From: Mucilaginibacter rivuli
Lineage (GTDB): Bacteria; Bacteroidota; Bacteroidia; Sphingobacteriales; Sphingobacteriaceae
Assembly: GCF_019391655.1 (NCBI RefSeq)
Contig: NZ_JAHXPQ010000001.1
Location: 744,001-808,000, forward strand
Length of the DNA: 64,000 bases
Direction: 5' to 3'
Shown here: positions 41,038 to 50,950 of the stretch, piece by piece
Numbering within the stretch: position 1 is the first letter of the stretch
Layout: each line of letters starts with the position of its first letter
The notes under the pieces: generated by a model
What the model was told of the DNA's origin: nothing
Database searches by the model: none
What the model saw: only the letters and a program-made list of their open reading frames with translations
Translations under genes and position numbers: made by a program

Positions 41038-41358
41038 TTAAAGAGCGATGTTGATTTCTTGTTCAACACGCGGGTCATCGGGAAGTATCTCAATTTCGGG
41101 ATGCCCAATATATTGAGTGTACCACTTAATAGCCGTTATTACCTCGAGCGCGTCATCGGGGCTAATATCAATGGTTTCAAATACAATAAGTTTTTCGTTT
41201 AGGTAACCGTAAAGCTGTATCTCGTCTTTCCGGGCAACATAGGGCATGTCATCGGTAAAATAAACAGCTAATTTTAATTCTGAGTCCCTCGAGTAAACTA
41301 TATCGGGAGATATTGGGTTAGAACCAACCATTACAAGGTACACATTCCTACTCATCAT
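41038..41358 (-). CDS. Small conserved hypothetical protein
   Basis: The 106 residues begin MMSRNVYLVMVGSNP (a second Met at residue 2 is another possible start). A strand-rich N-half (ELKLAVYFTDDMPYVARKDEIQ) is followed by a helix DISPDDALEVITAIKWYTQYIG and an acidic end. There is no signal peptide or known motif. I do not recognise the family. It converges on the receiver gene. Confidence 0.6.
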   Translation of the reverse strand: MMSRNVYLVMVGSNPISPDIVYSRDSELKLAVYFTDDMPYVARKDEIQLYGYLNEKLIVFETIDISPDDALEVITAIKWYTQYIGHPEIEILPDDPRVEQEINIAL

Positions 41359-41477
41359 GCCTCTTTAACAATGTAAATTCAGTATGGTTTAAATAATAGT
41401 GTATTTTTTATTGATGAAACAAACACGCTGTTTTATTCTTTTAGGAGTGTAATTATTTACCTGAAACAATAAACAAA

Positions 41478-41654
41478 ATGAAAAAAGTCTATCTCCCAAT
41501 GCTGTTTTTAGTAATGCTTGCATTAAGCAGTTGCTCGGTTATTACCGGAATATTTAAAGCTGGTGCTTTTGTTGGCATTTTAGCCGTAGTAGTTTTAGTA
41601 GGGCTAATATTATGGATTATATCAATGTTCCGGGGTGGCGGTGGCGGTAATTAA
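41478..41654 (+). CDS. Very small lipoprotein with one membrane segment
   Basis: A 58-residue protein, MKKVYLPMLFLVMLALSSC then SVITGIFKAGAFVG. The lipobox is LSSC with Cys at 19. A hydrophobic segment (about 29-51, VGILAVVVLVGLILWIISMF) and a Gly-rich end (RGGGGGN) follow. It is a recurrent small membrane-protein type in Bacteroidota, from memory. The gap of 119 bases before it has no exact promoter. Role unknown. It converges on the TPR gene, which ends nine bases later. Confidence 0.75.
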   Translation: MKKVYLPMLFLVMLALSSCSVITGIFKAGAFVGILAVVVLVGLILWIISMFRGGGGGN

Positions 41655-41662
41655 GGCAGCGC

Positions 41663-43105
41663 TTAATTATTAAGGAAGGCTTCGCTTATAGGCGTATTGT
41701 AGGCAATGGTTAATTCGGGCGTGTGTTTTTTGTTATATGCAACTTTTAACACATTTTGCCCCGGCGATACCTGTATTACAGCATGGTACTCATACTCGTA
41801 ATTACCGGTCTGGATATTTTTAGGTAATTCTTTAGTATCCAGTACGCTCACTTTGTCGGCATCAACAACAAGGTCATTTATCATTAATTGTATGCCTTTT
41901 TTGTTGATAGGTTGCGTAGATGATATTTTTACCCTAAGTGCAATTTGTGGTTTGCCCGATAGTTGTATGGTGTTTTTAAACAACTTATTTACATCTTCAA
42001 TGGGCGATATCCAAACCAGGTTGGTAAACTGGCTTACAGGGCGTTTTTTTGCGCCCGCCATAGCCTCGTCAAAGTATTGGTAATATGGTTTGTAATAAGC
42101 ACCGCCCTTAGCTAAAGCTTTGTTGTAATTTAAAATAGCGTGGCCATAACCTTTTGTTAAAAAGTAAGCATATCCTAAACTGTTGTATGCCCTTGAGTCG
42201 GTCGAATCAATAGCTATCGATTTATTAAGGTATTGTATAGCTTCTTTGTAATCGTGTAGGGTAAGTTTTAGCTCGCCCATGTTTAAATAGGTGTAGGCGC
42301 TGCGCGTATCCAAACTGATGGAGGTGTTATAATCAACCAGAGCCTGCTCATACATGCCCAATTTAAACTCGGCAAGGCCCCTGTTTGTATATCCCCGCGG
42401 CGATTGCGGGAAATTTTCTATCGCTTTTTTGTACTCAATTATCGCATCCTGATAGTTACCAAGCCAAAAATTTACCGCGCCGCTGTTATTGTAAGCGTAC
42501 TCATTACGTGGGTTTATGGCGATGGCACGGTTAAAATCAGCGAAAGCTTCGGCATACAGGCCTAATTTCATTTTTTCAAAGCCAAGGTTGTTGTAGGCTG
42601 TATAATTTTTAGGGTCGAGCTCGATAACGCGTTTGTTGTCTTCCATAGCGGCATCAAAGCGGCCAAGCTCGCTTTGGGCATTAGCGCGGTTAACAAAGGC
42701 GCTAACATAATTGCTGTTAAGGGCTATGGCTTTGTTGTAATCAATAACAGCCTTTTCGTATTGCTTTAGTTTTTTGTTGGCATCGCCGCGGCTAAGGTAG
42801 TAAAAAGGGTTGCCGGGGATAATTTGTATGCCTTTATCATAATCGGCAATGGCATCATGATATCGCTCCATGCCATAGTACGCTAAACCCCTTACAATGT
42901 ATGCCTGTGCGTTTTTAGGATTGGATAAGATGGCTTTATTGCAATCATCAACAGCGCCCCTGTAATTGCCATTGTTCTCTTTTTCTATGGCGCTGTTAAC
43001 ATAAGTAGCAGCATTATCGGCAGGCGCAACTTGGGCATTCACTATACTCAAAGGGAATATAATGAGGATAACTATCCTGTACACAAATTGTAATGTGCGC
43101 CGCAT
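41663..43105 (-). CDS. Secreted tetratricopeptide-repeat protein
   Basis: The 480 residues have a signal peptide (1-24, LSIVNAQ) and about nine TPR units (about 30-345), with typical phrases such as AIADYDKGIQIIPGNPFYY, KAIDYNKAIALNSNYVSA-like and YNNLGFEKMKLGLYAEA. The last 130 residues are strand-rich (QLSGKPQIALRVKISS) and perhaps a ligand-binding beta domain. TPR proteins of this kind act as scaffolds. A complete promoter lies upstream at 43180-43209. No partner is evident. Confidence 0.85.
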   Translation of the reverse strand: MRRTLQFVYRIVILIIFPLSIVNAQVAPADNAATYVNSAIEKENNGNYRGAVDDCNKAILSNPKNAQAYIVRGLAYYGMERYHDAIADYDKGIQIIPGNPFYYLSRGDANKKLKQYEKAVIDYNKAIALNSNYVSAFVNRANAQSELGRFDAAMEDNKRVIELDPKNYTAYNNLGFEKMKLGLYAEAFADFNRAIAINPRNEYAYNNSGAVNFWLGNYQDAIIEYKKAIENFPQSPRGYTNRGLAEFKLGMYEQALVDYNTSISLDTRSAYTYLNMGELKLTLHDYKEAIQYLNKSIAIDSTDSRAYNSLGYAYFLTKGYGHAILNYNKALAKGGAYYKPYYQYFDEAMAGAKKRPVSQFTNLVWISPIEDVNKLFKNTIQLSGKPQIALRVKISSTQPINKKGIQLMINDLVVDADKVSVLDTKELPKNIQTGNYEYEYHAVIQVSPGQNVLKVAYNKKHTPELTIAYNTPISEAFLNN

Positions 43106-43179
43106 CTGCTGTTTAAAAAAAATTAAATGCCGGTTTTAATTGGTCTGCTTAATTATCCTATTGATTATAAGTACTAATA

Positions 43180-43209
43180 CAAAGGTATATAATTTCTATT
43201 ATTATCAAA
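43180..43209 (-). promoter_or_regulatory. TPR gene promoter
   Basis: On the minus strand TTTG (43209-43206), an 18-base spacer and TACCTTTG (43187-43180) match both elements; about 70 bases of leader follow. Confidence 0.7.
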
Positions 43210-43269
43210 TCAATAAAAAACTACAATTAATTTAACGTTAAATTTCGGATTTCATTATTGTCGCGATAG

Positions 43270-44730
43270 TTAAAGCAGGGGGGAAAGCAGTCTTGCTACC
43301 TTTTCGGGAAGTTGGCGGTAAACGCGGCGATTGTTCCAGCGCGTGGTATTTATACGTACGGAATGTTTCAGGTCATCATAAAAAGCATCCCGCAGTTGTT
43401 TAGAAATGGCTTCATCATATATCATGCTGTTCACCTCAAAGTTAAGCTCAAAGCTGCGGTGGTCCATATTGGCGGTACCAATGATGGATAACTGCCCATC
43501 AGATACTAAGGTTTTAGCATGTATAAAGCCTTTTTGATACAGGTAAATCTCAACTCCCGAATCCAGCAGTTCGGCGTAATAGGAGCGTGCTGCGGCATCA
43601 ACAAAAGCAGAGTCTGATTTTCCAGGTACCAATATCTTCACCTTTACCCCACTAATGGCCGCCACATTCAGGGCATCCAGCAAATTTTCACCGGGGATAA
43701 AGTAAGGGGTAGTGATCAGTATTTCGTTTTCGGCAAGGCCAATGGTTTGCAATAACGAGAACATAATGGTAGGCGTATCCGAATCGGGGCCGCTGGCGGC
43801 TATCTGCACCATGGCCTTGCCTTTAGGGCTTGGGGTAGTGCAAAAATATTCCTCGGTTATAGGCAGTTGCTGGTCCGAGCAAAAGTTCCAATCGCAAATA
43901 AAAAGGTACTGCAGGTAATAAACACCAGGGCCAACTATTTTAACGTGGGTATCTCGCCAGTAAATTTGACTTTTATCATGTGGTTTGTTAATGTACCTGT
44001 CGCTCACATTAATGCCCCCGGTAAATGCGGTATGCCCGTCAACAATAATTATTTTACGGTGGTTACGGTAATTTACCCGGTTAGCCAATAAAATAAAATA
44101 AACCTTGAAGAAGGGTAGCGCCTCTACACCTGCATCCAGCAGGGCAGGCACAATTTTTTTGCGGATAGAGCGGCTGCCAAAGTCGTCATAAATAAAGCGT
44201 ACCTGCACACCTTCATGCGCTTTTTGCATTAAAATATCAGCAATTTCGTTACCTATTTCTTCATCCTCAAAAATATAGTACTCAATATGGATATGGTGTT
44301 TGGCGCTTTTTAAAGCTGCTATCACTTCCGGGAATTTGTTCTCGCCGTTCAATAGTAGTTTAACTTCGTTATTGGCGGTAAGGGGGCTATCGCTGTCGTT
44401 CAGTAAAAAATGCGCTAATTTTTTATGTTTTTGCACTTCGGGCTCGGCCGTGTCCCAGGCTTTTTCCGATTCTATATTTATTTTTTTGCGGATGCTGTTG
44501 AGCAGGCTGCTATCATTCGCTATTTTTTTGCTATACAGCTTATTTTTACGGTAATTGGCCCCAAACATTAAATGGATGCCGATACCAATAACAGGTAAAA
44601 ATATAACCACCAATACATAAGCCAGTGTTTTGGTGGTTGATGCGGTATTGTAAATAATATTGAGGCAAACAAAAACAATGACGAGGGTATAACCTATTTC
44701 GCCCAGAAGTATCCAATTCATTTCATGCAT
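43270..44730 (-). CDS. cls: Cardiolipin synthase (PLD superfamily)
   Basis: Makes cardiolipin from two phosphatidylglycerol molecules at the inner membrane. The 486 residues have two N-terminal membrane segments (about 5-60), then two HKD motifs: HRKIIIVDG with TGGIN (about 230), and HAKTLVSDG with IGTANMD (about 405-425). The start may be either Met of MHEMNWILL. It is monocistronic; a -7 box is at 44782. Confidence 0.93.
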   Translation of the reverse strand: MHEMNWILLGEIGYTLVIVFVCLNIIYNTASTTKTLAYVLVVIFLPVIGIGIHLMFGANYRKNKLYSKKIANDSSLLNSIRKKINIESEKAWDTAEPEVQKHKKLAHFLLNDSDSPLTANNEVKLLLNGENKFPEVIAALKSAKHHIHIEYYIFEDEEIGNEIADILMQKAHEGVQVRFIYDDFGSRSIRKKIVPALLDAGVEALPFFKVYFILLANRVNYRNHRKIIIVDGHTAFTGGINVSDRYINKPHDKSQIYWRDTHVKIVGPGVYYLQYLFICDWNFCSDQQLPITEEYFCTTPSPKGKAMVQIAASGPDSDTPTIMFSLLQTIGLAENEILITTPYFIPGENLLDALNVAAISGVKVKILVPGKSDSAFVDAAARSYYAELLDSGVEIYLYQKGFIHAKTLVSDGQLSIIGTANMDHRSFELNFEVNSMIYDEAISKQLRDAFYDDLKHSVRINTTRWNNRRVYRQLPEKVARLLSPLL

Positions 44731-44781
44731 AGCGGCAGTGTATACAACCGCTTAGCGGTTAAAGGGTTTTGATGCTTTCAT

Positions 44782-44789
44782 CAAAATTA
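44782..44789 (-). promoter_or_regulatory. cls promoter -7 element
   Basis: On the minus strand TAATTTTG matches TAnnTTTG exactly. No clear -33 is seen. The leader, about 45 bases, contains the palindrome AACCGCTTAGCGGTT. Confidence 0.45.
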
Positions 44790-44941
44790 CAATTAAAGAT
44801 GCAAACGACAGTAACTGTTATGTTTTTATAGCCATCGATTTAAGTCATATCAACAGTATTTTTTTTAGATAAATATTTTTCTTTTTGAATAAGCCTTTTA
44901 AAAAATACTTTTATCTTGCTCTTGTATATTTAACCCAATTT

Positions 44942-46810
44942 ATGACTAAACTATTAACAGTATCTATAGCATTCATTATGCTGGCTAATTGCGCTGTAGC
45001 CCAAACAACCGATTCTTCTGCAACTATTACCTCATCAAAAGTAAGCTATCAATTTGTTTATAATCCCAAAGTTAACCGGGTGGAAATTAAGCAAATATCC
45101 AAAACCAGCTATATCAGCAATGGTTACCAGGTAACTTTCCCCATAAACGAAACTTACAATGATGATGTAACCATTGATGCAGTTGAGTGTAAAGTTGATA
45201 ACCGTACCCCGGCAGGCTTTATGCCGAAGTATAGTTATATGTCTATCAGCGATGTTTTTTACTCGGATGCAAGGGTTTGCTATTTCCCGTTAAGTATGCC
45301 CAAGGTAGGCAGTACAGCTGTAGTAACCTTTAACGAAACCATTACCGATCCGCGTTTTTTTACCAATGTGTTCTTTCCCGAGGATATGTTGGTTAACACG
45401 AAAGAGATCACCATTAAAATACCGCATTGGATGAAAGTTGATATCAAAGAGATCAACTTTGATAAAAGCATTTCGCGCGATTCGACCTATGACAGCAAAA
45501 ATGATATGGATGTGCTTACCTGGACGGCCGACGAAATTCCGGCGGCAAAACAAGAAGGAAATGCTCCCGGCCCTACTTATTCATACCCGCATTTGCTGAT
45601 TTTATGCAAATCCGCTTATGTTGGCGGCAATAATTTTACCTATTTCGGCACCCTTAATGATCAGTATGCATGGTACCGCGAGTTGGTTAAAGGTGTGGTT
45701 AATGATAAAGATATTATTGGTGCCAAAGCCAAAGAATTAACCGCCGGACTTACAGCCGATATGGATAAAATAAAAGCCATTTATTATTACGTGCAGGATA
45801 ACATTCGCTATATCGCTTTTGAGAATGGCGTTGCCGGTTTTAAGCCCGAAAAAGCCGACGAAGTGCTGCGTAAAAAATATGGCGATTGTAAAGGGATGGC
45901 CAACCTGACCAAAGCATTGCTGGTTGCAGCCGGTTATGATGCCCGTTTATGCTGGCTGGGTACCAACCACATAGCTTACGATTACAGCACACCATCATTA
46001 GCGGTTGATAACCACATGATATGTGGCCTGGTTTACGGTGGCAAAACCATGTATCTTGATGCCACAGAAAGCTATATAGGTATAAACGAATATGCGGAGC
46101 GTATACAGGGCCGCCAGGTTTTAATGGAAGATGGCGATAAGTATGTACTTGGCCGTATACCCCTGGTGCCAATGCAGCAAAACTTTGATACCGAAACCAG
46201 TAAACTAAGTATTGTTGGTAACAGCCTGAGCGGAAGCGTAAGCCATGTTTGGAAAGGCGAGGAAAAAGAAAGTGTGCTGGCTGGCTTAAACAGTATTAAA
46301 AAAGATAAAGCCGACGATGCGCTAAATAAGTTCCTGTCGGATAATAACAGCAATTATGTGATTAAAGACCTGGTGATATCAAACACCAGCAACCCCGATA
46401 AAGATGTGAATGTAACTTATAATGTTGATCATAAAGCGGCAGTATCTCAATTCAGCAAGGCATATTATGTAGATATTGACCTGAAAAAGGAATTTTTAAC
46501 ATCGCAGATAAAAATAGGCAAACGCAAAAACGATTTTTGGTTTGATTATAAAACTACCATCAATAAAGAAACAGAACTGGCTATCCCGGCGGGTTATAAA
46601 GCAACACTGCCTGCAAACCTGAATATTACCAACCCTGACTATGAGTTTCATATTACCTACAGCGAACTGCCCGGCAAATTGGTTTACAAAAAGAATATTG
46701 TGATAAAGAACCCACGTCTGCCAAAGGCAAAATTTGTACAATGGAACAAAGACATTGATCTGCTGGCTAAAACATATAAAGAAAACATCATACTAAAACC
46801 TGTACAATGA
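44942..46810 (+). CDS. Secreted DUF3857 / transglutaminase-like protein
   Basis: The 622 residues start at the ATG at 44942, which gives a clean signal peptide (MTKLLTVSIAFIMLANCAVA). The TTG-led extension to 44885 is not needed. An N-terminal DUF3857 beta domain (about 25-250) is followed by a transglutaminase core: KYGDCKGMANLTKALL (catalytic Cys), DNHMICGLVY (His) and MYLDATE (Asp), then a C-terminal beta domain. The triad is complete, so it is probably an active periplasmic enzyme, substrate unknown. The next gene overlaps it by four bases and is a paralogue. Confidence 0.88.
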   Translation: MTKLLTVSIAFIMLANCAVAQTTDSSATITSSKVSYQFVYNPKVNRVEIKQISKTSYISNGYQVTFPINETYNDDVTIDAVECKVDNRTPAGFMPKYSYMSISDVFYSDARVCYFPLSMPKVGSTAVVTFNETITDPRFFTNVFFPEDMLVNTKEITIKIPHWMKVDIKEINFDKSISRDSTYDSKNDMDVLTWTADEIPAAKQEGNAPGPTYSYPHLLILCKSAYVGGNNFTYFGTLNDQYAWYRELVKGVVNDKDIIGAKAKELTAGLTADMDKIKAIYYYVQDNIRYIAFENGVAGFKPEKADEVLRKKYGDCKGMANLTKALLVAAGYDARLCWLGTNHIAYDYSTPSLAVDNHMICGLVYGGKTMYLDATESYIGINEYAERIQGRQVLMEDGDKYVLGRIPLVPMQQNFDTETSKLSIVGNSLSGSVSHVWKGEEKESVLAGLNSIKKDKADDALNKFLSDNNSNYVIKDLVISNTSNPDKDVNVTYNVDHKAAVSQFSKAYYVDIDLKKEFLTSQIKIGKRKNDFWFDYKTTINKETELAIPAGYKATLPANLNITNPDYEFHITYSELPGKLVYKKNIVIKNPRLPKAKFVQWNKDIDLLAKTYKENIILKPVQ

Positions 46811-49044
46811 AACTAAGGTTACTTATTATAGCATGCCTGCTTACAACGGGCAAACTGTTTGCGCAAGAAGATACTATATCTTACGCCAACAAGGCCGCGC
46901 AACTGCAAAAAGAGATATGGGGAAAGCAAGCGCCCGAGTTTAATGTAACGGCTATCCCGGCAGGTATGGCTAAAGAGAGCGCGGTTATTATAGCGCATGC
47001 TTATACATCGCAGCGTACATCCAACGGTAAAACAAAATTCATGATCGTTTCTACCAGTACGGTTACTAAAACCATCAGGGTAAATACGCTGCACGAAAGG
47101 ATAAAGATAAACGATAAGGTAGCGCTCGAAGACTACTCTAAACTGAGCTACCAGAAAAAACTGGATAAAACGGTATCGCTGATGTTGTTCAATAAGCTGT
47201 TGAATACGCACAACACCTTCATTGGTGCTAAGCTGGTAAAGCCAGATGGTAAAGAGATAGTTGTAAATACAAGCGAAGAGGTATTGGTAAAGAATGAAGA
47301 CAAGGATCAAAAAGGCATACTGGCTATACCCGGCCTGCAGGTAGGCGATATATTGGACTATTATATCAGTACCGTTGAGGTGAACGAGGATAATAAAGGT
47401 AACTCGTTCAAGGATAACGAAGAAGTAATTGTATTAATGGAAGAGTACCCTGCTTTATATTTCAGTCTCGATTTTCAGTTTAACAGCAAGCTGAAGGTAA
47501 AATGTATGTATGCCAATAACGCCCCCCATTTTGTAGAAAGCAAGAACGATGCCGGCGACCAGCTTTACAGCCTGAAAATGACCAATGTGCCAAAGTTTGA
47601 AAGCAAATTATGGACATCGCCTTTAAGGCAGTTCCCATATATTGAGATAGGCAGCAGCTACGGCAATGCTTATACCGATAATATTAAAGGGACAGAAGCA
47701 TTTGTGAGCAAAGGGTCAATGCTGGAGGCTACCAAACAAATATTATCTAAGGCATTTACCGAAATGAGTGATGTTGGCCCTGCAGAAAAACGCCTGAAGA
47801 AGTTTTTCAACTCGCCGAAACCTACAAAAGATGAAAGCCTTGATAGTGTAATGAAGGTAATGTACGATGAATATAAATACCTTGCTTTCGATCTGTATAA
47901 TGGTGATGAGATAAAGAAATTTCACGACCTGAATTACCGTAAGGCGAGTGATAAAGTAAGTACCATATCCATGAGTTTAATGCTGAGTGACCTGGGGGTT
48001 GACCATGATGTGCTGATGGTATGCTCACGCCTGAATAATACACTCGCCAATGTTTACGGCCTGAACGATTTTACAGCAGCAATACGCATAAACGGAGAAA
48101 AGCAGATGTATATGTTTTTTGATGATGTGATGACCCACTTTAACGAAGTGCCCGCACGCTACCAGGGTGAAAAGGTAATTGTGATGCACCCGGTTGGCGG
48201 AAATAGTAAGTTAGGTTTATTTACGTCAACCGATTCGATAATGCCTGTTTTTGGTATCGATAAAAATCACTCGGACGAAAAGCTGACGGTGAACATGATG
48301 CCCGATATGCAAAAGCTGAAACTGACCTGGAACGTTAAACAAGACGGGAACCTGCGCCACGGAGATCAAAAATTGTTAATACCGGTTGAAGATGTTGACA
48401 ATGCTTTTATGGATGCCGTTAATGGCGACCCTATTGAAACCCGTTTAAAGCAACAGGCCCTCACCAAAAAAATGAGCGATGATTTTACCTTCTCGTTCGA
48501 GAAGGAGCGGGAAGAAATGAACAAAAACTTCATCGAAAAAATAAAGGATCAGTTTGACCAGGAACCGCAGCAATTAACAGATTTTAAAGTAATAAACCCC
48601 GCCCTGGAAAGCTCGGCTCCAACATTTAACTACACCGCAACTTTTGTATTGGATAACCTGGTTAAAAAAGCAGGCGATAACTATATTATTGACGCGGGTA
48701 AACTTACCGGTGGCTTTTTAACCCTTGATGAAAAAGATAAAAACCGTGTACTTGACGTATACATGCCCGAAGCACGCAGCTTTTCGTACACCATAACATT
48801 GGCTATACCAAAAGGCTATGTAGCAAAAGGTATGGAAGAGATGACGAACAGTAAAGCCAATAAAACAGGCTCATTTTCATCTGTTGCAAAAGTTAATGCT
48901 ACAGGTACCGCGGTAACCATTACCGTAAACCGTAACTATGCGCATAATTTTGAAAAAGCGGAAGACTGGGGCCTGATGAAAGAGATCATCGAAGCGGCAT
49001 CAACTTTTAATGATCAGAAAATATTATTTGAGAAGAAGGGATAG
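46807..49044 (+). CDS. Secreted DUF3857 protein with degenerate transglutaminase domain
   Basis: The 745 residues have a signal peptide (MKLRLLIIACLLTTGKLFAQ) and the same plan as the gene before it: DUF3857 beta domain, transglutaminase-like core, C-terminal beta domain. In the core, the Cys motif that reads GDCKGMA in the neighbour is ASDKVST here, the His motif is DFTAAIRI, and only a FFDDV Asp remains. Two of three catalytic residues are therefore gone. The 4-base ATGA overlap indicates coupled translation, so the two proteins may form a complex of active and inactive subunits. No other activity is suggested. Confidence 0.85.
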   Translation: MKLRLLIIACLLTTGKLFAQEDTISYANKAAQLQKEIWGKQAPEFNVTAIPAGMAKESAVIIAHAYTSQRTSNGKTKFMIVSTSTVTKTIRVNTLHERIKINDKVALEDYSKLSYQKKLDKTVSLMLFNKLLNTHNTFIGAKLVKPDGKEIVVNTSEEVLVKNEDKDQKGILAIPGLQVGDILDYYISTVEVNEDNKGNSFKDNEEVIVLMEEYPALYFSLDFQFNSKLKVKCMYANNAPHFVESKNDAGDQLYSLKMTNVPKFESKLWTSPLRQFPYIEIGSSYGNAYTDNIKGTEAFVSKGSMLEATKQILSKAFTEMSDVGPAEKRLKKFFNSPKPTKDESLDSVMKVMYDEYKYLAFDLYNGDEIKKFHDLNYRKASDKVSTISMSLMLSDLGVDHDVLMVCSRLNNTLANVYGLNDFTAAIRINGEKQMYMFFDDVMTHFNEVPARYQGEKVIVMHPVGGNSKLGLFTSTDSIMPVFGIDKNHSDEKLTVNMMPDMQKLKLTWNVKQDGNLRHGDQKLLIPVEDVDNAFMDAVNGDPIETRLKQQALTKKMSDDFTFSFEKEREEMNKNFIEKIKDQFDQEPQQLTDFKVINPALESSAPTFNYTATFVLDNLVKKAGDNYIIDAGKLTGGFLTLDEKDKNRVLDVYMPEARSFSYTITLAIPKGYVAKGMEEMTNSKANKTGSFSSVAKVNATGTAVTITVNRNYAHNFEKAEDWGLMKEIIEAASTFNDQKILFEKKG

Positions 49045-49046
49045 CG

Positions 49047-50438
49047 CTATGATCTTACCGGCAATTTGATAATAAATGTTGAGCCTATGGTTAATTCGGA
49101 TATCACTTCAATAGTGCCACCCATTTTTGTTATAGCATCTTTAACCAGAAACAGGCCTATACCTGTGCTCTTTTTATTTCCTCCGGCCATAAAAAACTGG
49201 TTAAATATGTATTGCTGATCGTGGTTTTTAATACCAAGGCCGTTATCTTCAATTTCTATAATATCAAATGCACCGTTTTTGTAAGACCGTATTTTTACAT
49301 ACTGCCCGGGCTTGGAAAGATCGGCATACTTTATGGCATTTGATACCAGGTTATTCAATATGATCTTCAGTTTTAGCGGCTCGGCATAAACTTCATTCAC
49401 AGCAATATCGGTGATGAATGAAACCGGCGACCCGCTTTTCATAAAAGTGTTTTGGCTTGTTACCTGATGAATAATTTGTGGTAAGTTGCAAAGGACTATC
49501 GCATTTCCATTTTTTTTGTTTTTGATGGATGAGAGTATTTCAGCAATAAATTTATCCTGGTTTTCCAGGCTAAGTCTCATCAGCGCGGTATAGGTATTGA
49601 TTTGTGATAAGTCGGTTTCTGCTTCTACAATACCAACCAGGGCCGTTAATGACAATATAGGCGAACGCAGGTCATGGGCTATATTGTAGGTAAATTTATC
49701 AAGGTCTTCGTTAATTGCTTTGAGCTCATAGTATTGACCGGAAATTATTTTTTTTGATTTATTGAGCCTGCGGATCATTAATATAGCGTACAGTAAAGAT
49801 CCGCCAATAATAATGAGCGTAATGAACAGGTCGGCTATGAAAACGTAGTGATTTAGCCGGAGGCAACAAGTATTTAGTGAGCTTGAGAACGATTGTTGAG
49901 CAATGTCTAACTTGTCAGAAATGTAATTTATCCTTAAAATCAGTTCCTGCCTATCATTCCGCAGTTGTTTAGCTATACTTATTTCCTGGTGTGCCTTTGT
50001 GGCAATTTGATTGAGCTGGTCAATATAAATATCGCCGGCTTGCCTGTCGGTAATTACTTTCTTAAAATATGGGTATCGCTCCAGCCGCCTGAATAACCAT
50101 ATCATATTAGTAATATTATCAGGGCTATTGCGGGCCTGCAGAAATCCAATTCTTATATATGCGATATCACTGTTCGATAGCAAGCCTACACGCGCCATGC
50201 GGTTGCCCAGTGGAATGCTCAGATCGTGTTTAGAAAAAGTATATTCTAATTCGTCTTGCGTATAAATGTAGTTCACCAGGTGGCGGGCGGCATCTTTTTG
50301 GCTTTTGGTAGATTCAGATTCTCCCTGGATGTATGCACTGCTTGCCGAAAGCACTTTGATAGTGTAATAATTCATTACAACCATTATTGTTGTTGCCAAT
50401 AGTACAACAAACAATAATAAATACATTCTTAATCTCAT
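49047..50438 (-). CDS. Membrane sensor histidine kinase
   Basis: The 463-residue kinase has a membrane segment (about 5-28), a helical periplasmic sensor domain (about 30-200, four-helix type), a second membrane segment (about 202-228), a HisKA box YNIAHDLRSPILSL (about 253-266) and an ATPase domain with NNLVSNAIKYAD, EDNGLGI and GIGLFLVKDA. The sensor has many charged helices (SESTKSQKDAARHL), similar to CHASE3-like domains. No receiver gene is adjacent. It converges on the DUF3857 gene, two bases apart. Confidence 0.92.
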   Translation of the reverse strand: MRLRMYLLLFVVLLATTIMVVMNYYTIKVLSASSAYIQGESESTKSQKDAARHLVNYIYTQDELEYTFSKHDLSIPLGNRMARVGLLSNSDIAYIRIGFLQARNSPDNITNMIWLFRRLERYPYFKKVITDRQAGDIYIDQLNQIATKAHQEISIAKQLRNDRQELILRINYISDKLDIAQQSFSSSLNTCCLRLNHYVFIADLFITLIIIGGSLLYAILMIRRLNKSKKIISGQYYELKAINEDLDKFTYNIAHDLRSPILSLTALVGIVEAETDLSQINTYTALMRLSLENQDKFIAEILSSIKNKKNGNAIVLCNLPQIIHQVTSQNTFMKSGSPVSFITDIAVNEVYAEPLKLKIILNNLVSNAIKYADLSKPGQYVKIRSYKNGAFDIIEIEDNGLGIKNHDQQYIFNQFFMAGGNKKSTGIGLFLVKDAITKMGGTIEVISELTIGSTFIIKLPVRS

Positions 50439-50491
50439 TTAGGGGCCTTCTCATGTAATCAACACAATAAGCCCCTAAGTGTTTGTACTAA

Positions 50492-50908
50492 TTAAAGGTT
50501 ACCCTTTTGCCCAAGTGAAAACCAGTTACCCGAATCATCTTTAAACAAAGCTTCAAAGCCATAAAATTCTTTGGTTGGCGGTTTGGTAAACTCAACACCT
50601 TTGGCTTTCAGTTCCTCGTAAGTTACCAGCAGGTTATCGCACTCAAATACGCCAAAACCAAACGTGCCTTTGCTCACAAGCTCTTTCATTACCACGGCCG
50701 ACTCTTTGCTGAACATCATGCCTTCACTAATGGCCATCAGGGTGATCTCCAGTTCGGGTTGGTCGGGTGTACAAACGGTTAGCCAGCGCATGCCCGGGCC
50801 CATGGGGGCATCGGTATGTACTTTAAAACCGAGCTTGTTAATGTAAAAATCATAGGCGCTGTCCTGGTCCAGCACAAATATGCTGATGTGGCTTAATTTT
50901 GTGATCAT
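50492..50908 (-). CDS. VOC (glyoxalase/bleomycin-resistance fold) protein
   Basis: The 138 residues show the vicinal-oxygen-chelate fold: HISIFVLDQDSAYDFYINKLGFKV at the start (first His of a metal site), PGMRWLTVCTPDQPELEI, and the end FKDDSGNWFSL. These resemble the small single-domain VOC proteins found beside AraC-type regulators. Substrate is unknown. It lies 42 bases after the AraC-type gene, so they are probably co-transcribed. Confidence 0.87.
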   Translation of the reverse strand: MITKLSHISIFVLDQDSAYDFYINKLGFKVHTDAPMGPGMRWLTVCTPDQPELEITLMAISEGMMFSKESAVVMKELVSKGTFGFGVFECDNLLVTYEELKAKGVEFTKPPTKEFYGFEALFKDDSGNWFSLGQKGNL

Positions 50909-50950
50909 TGCTTTTCGTATTTGTTTAATACGAAGGTGCTTACTTATTTA

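Noticed and set aside
50439..50478. TTAGGGGC / GCCCCTAA inverted repeat as a terminator of the VOC gene
   Set aside because: The loop is about 24 bases and no T run follows on the minus strand.
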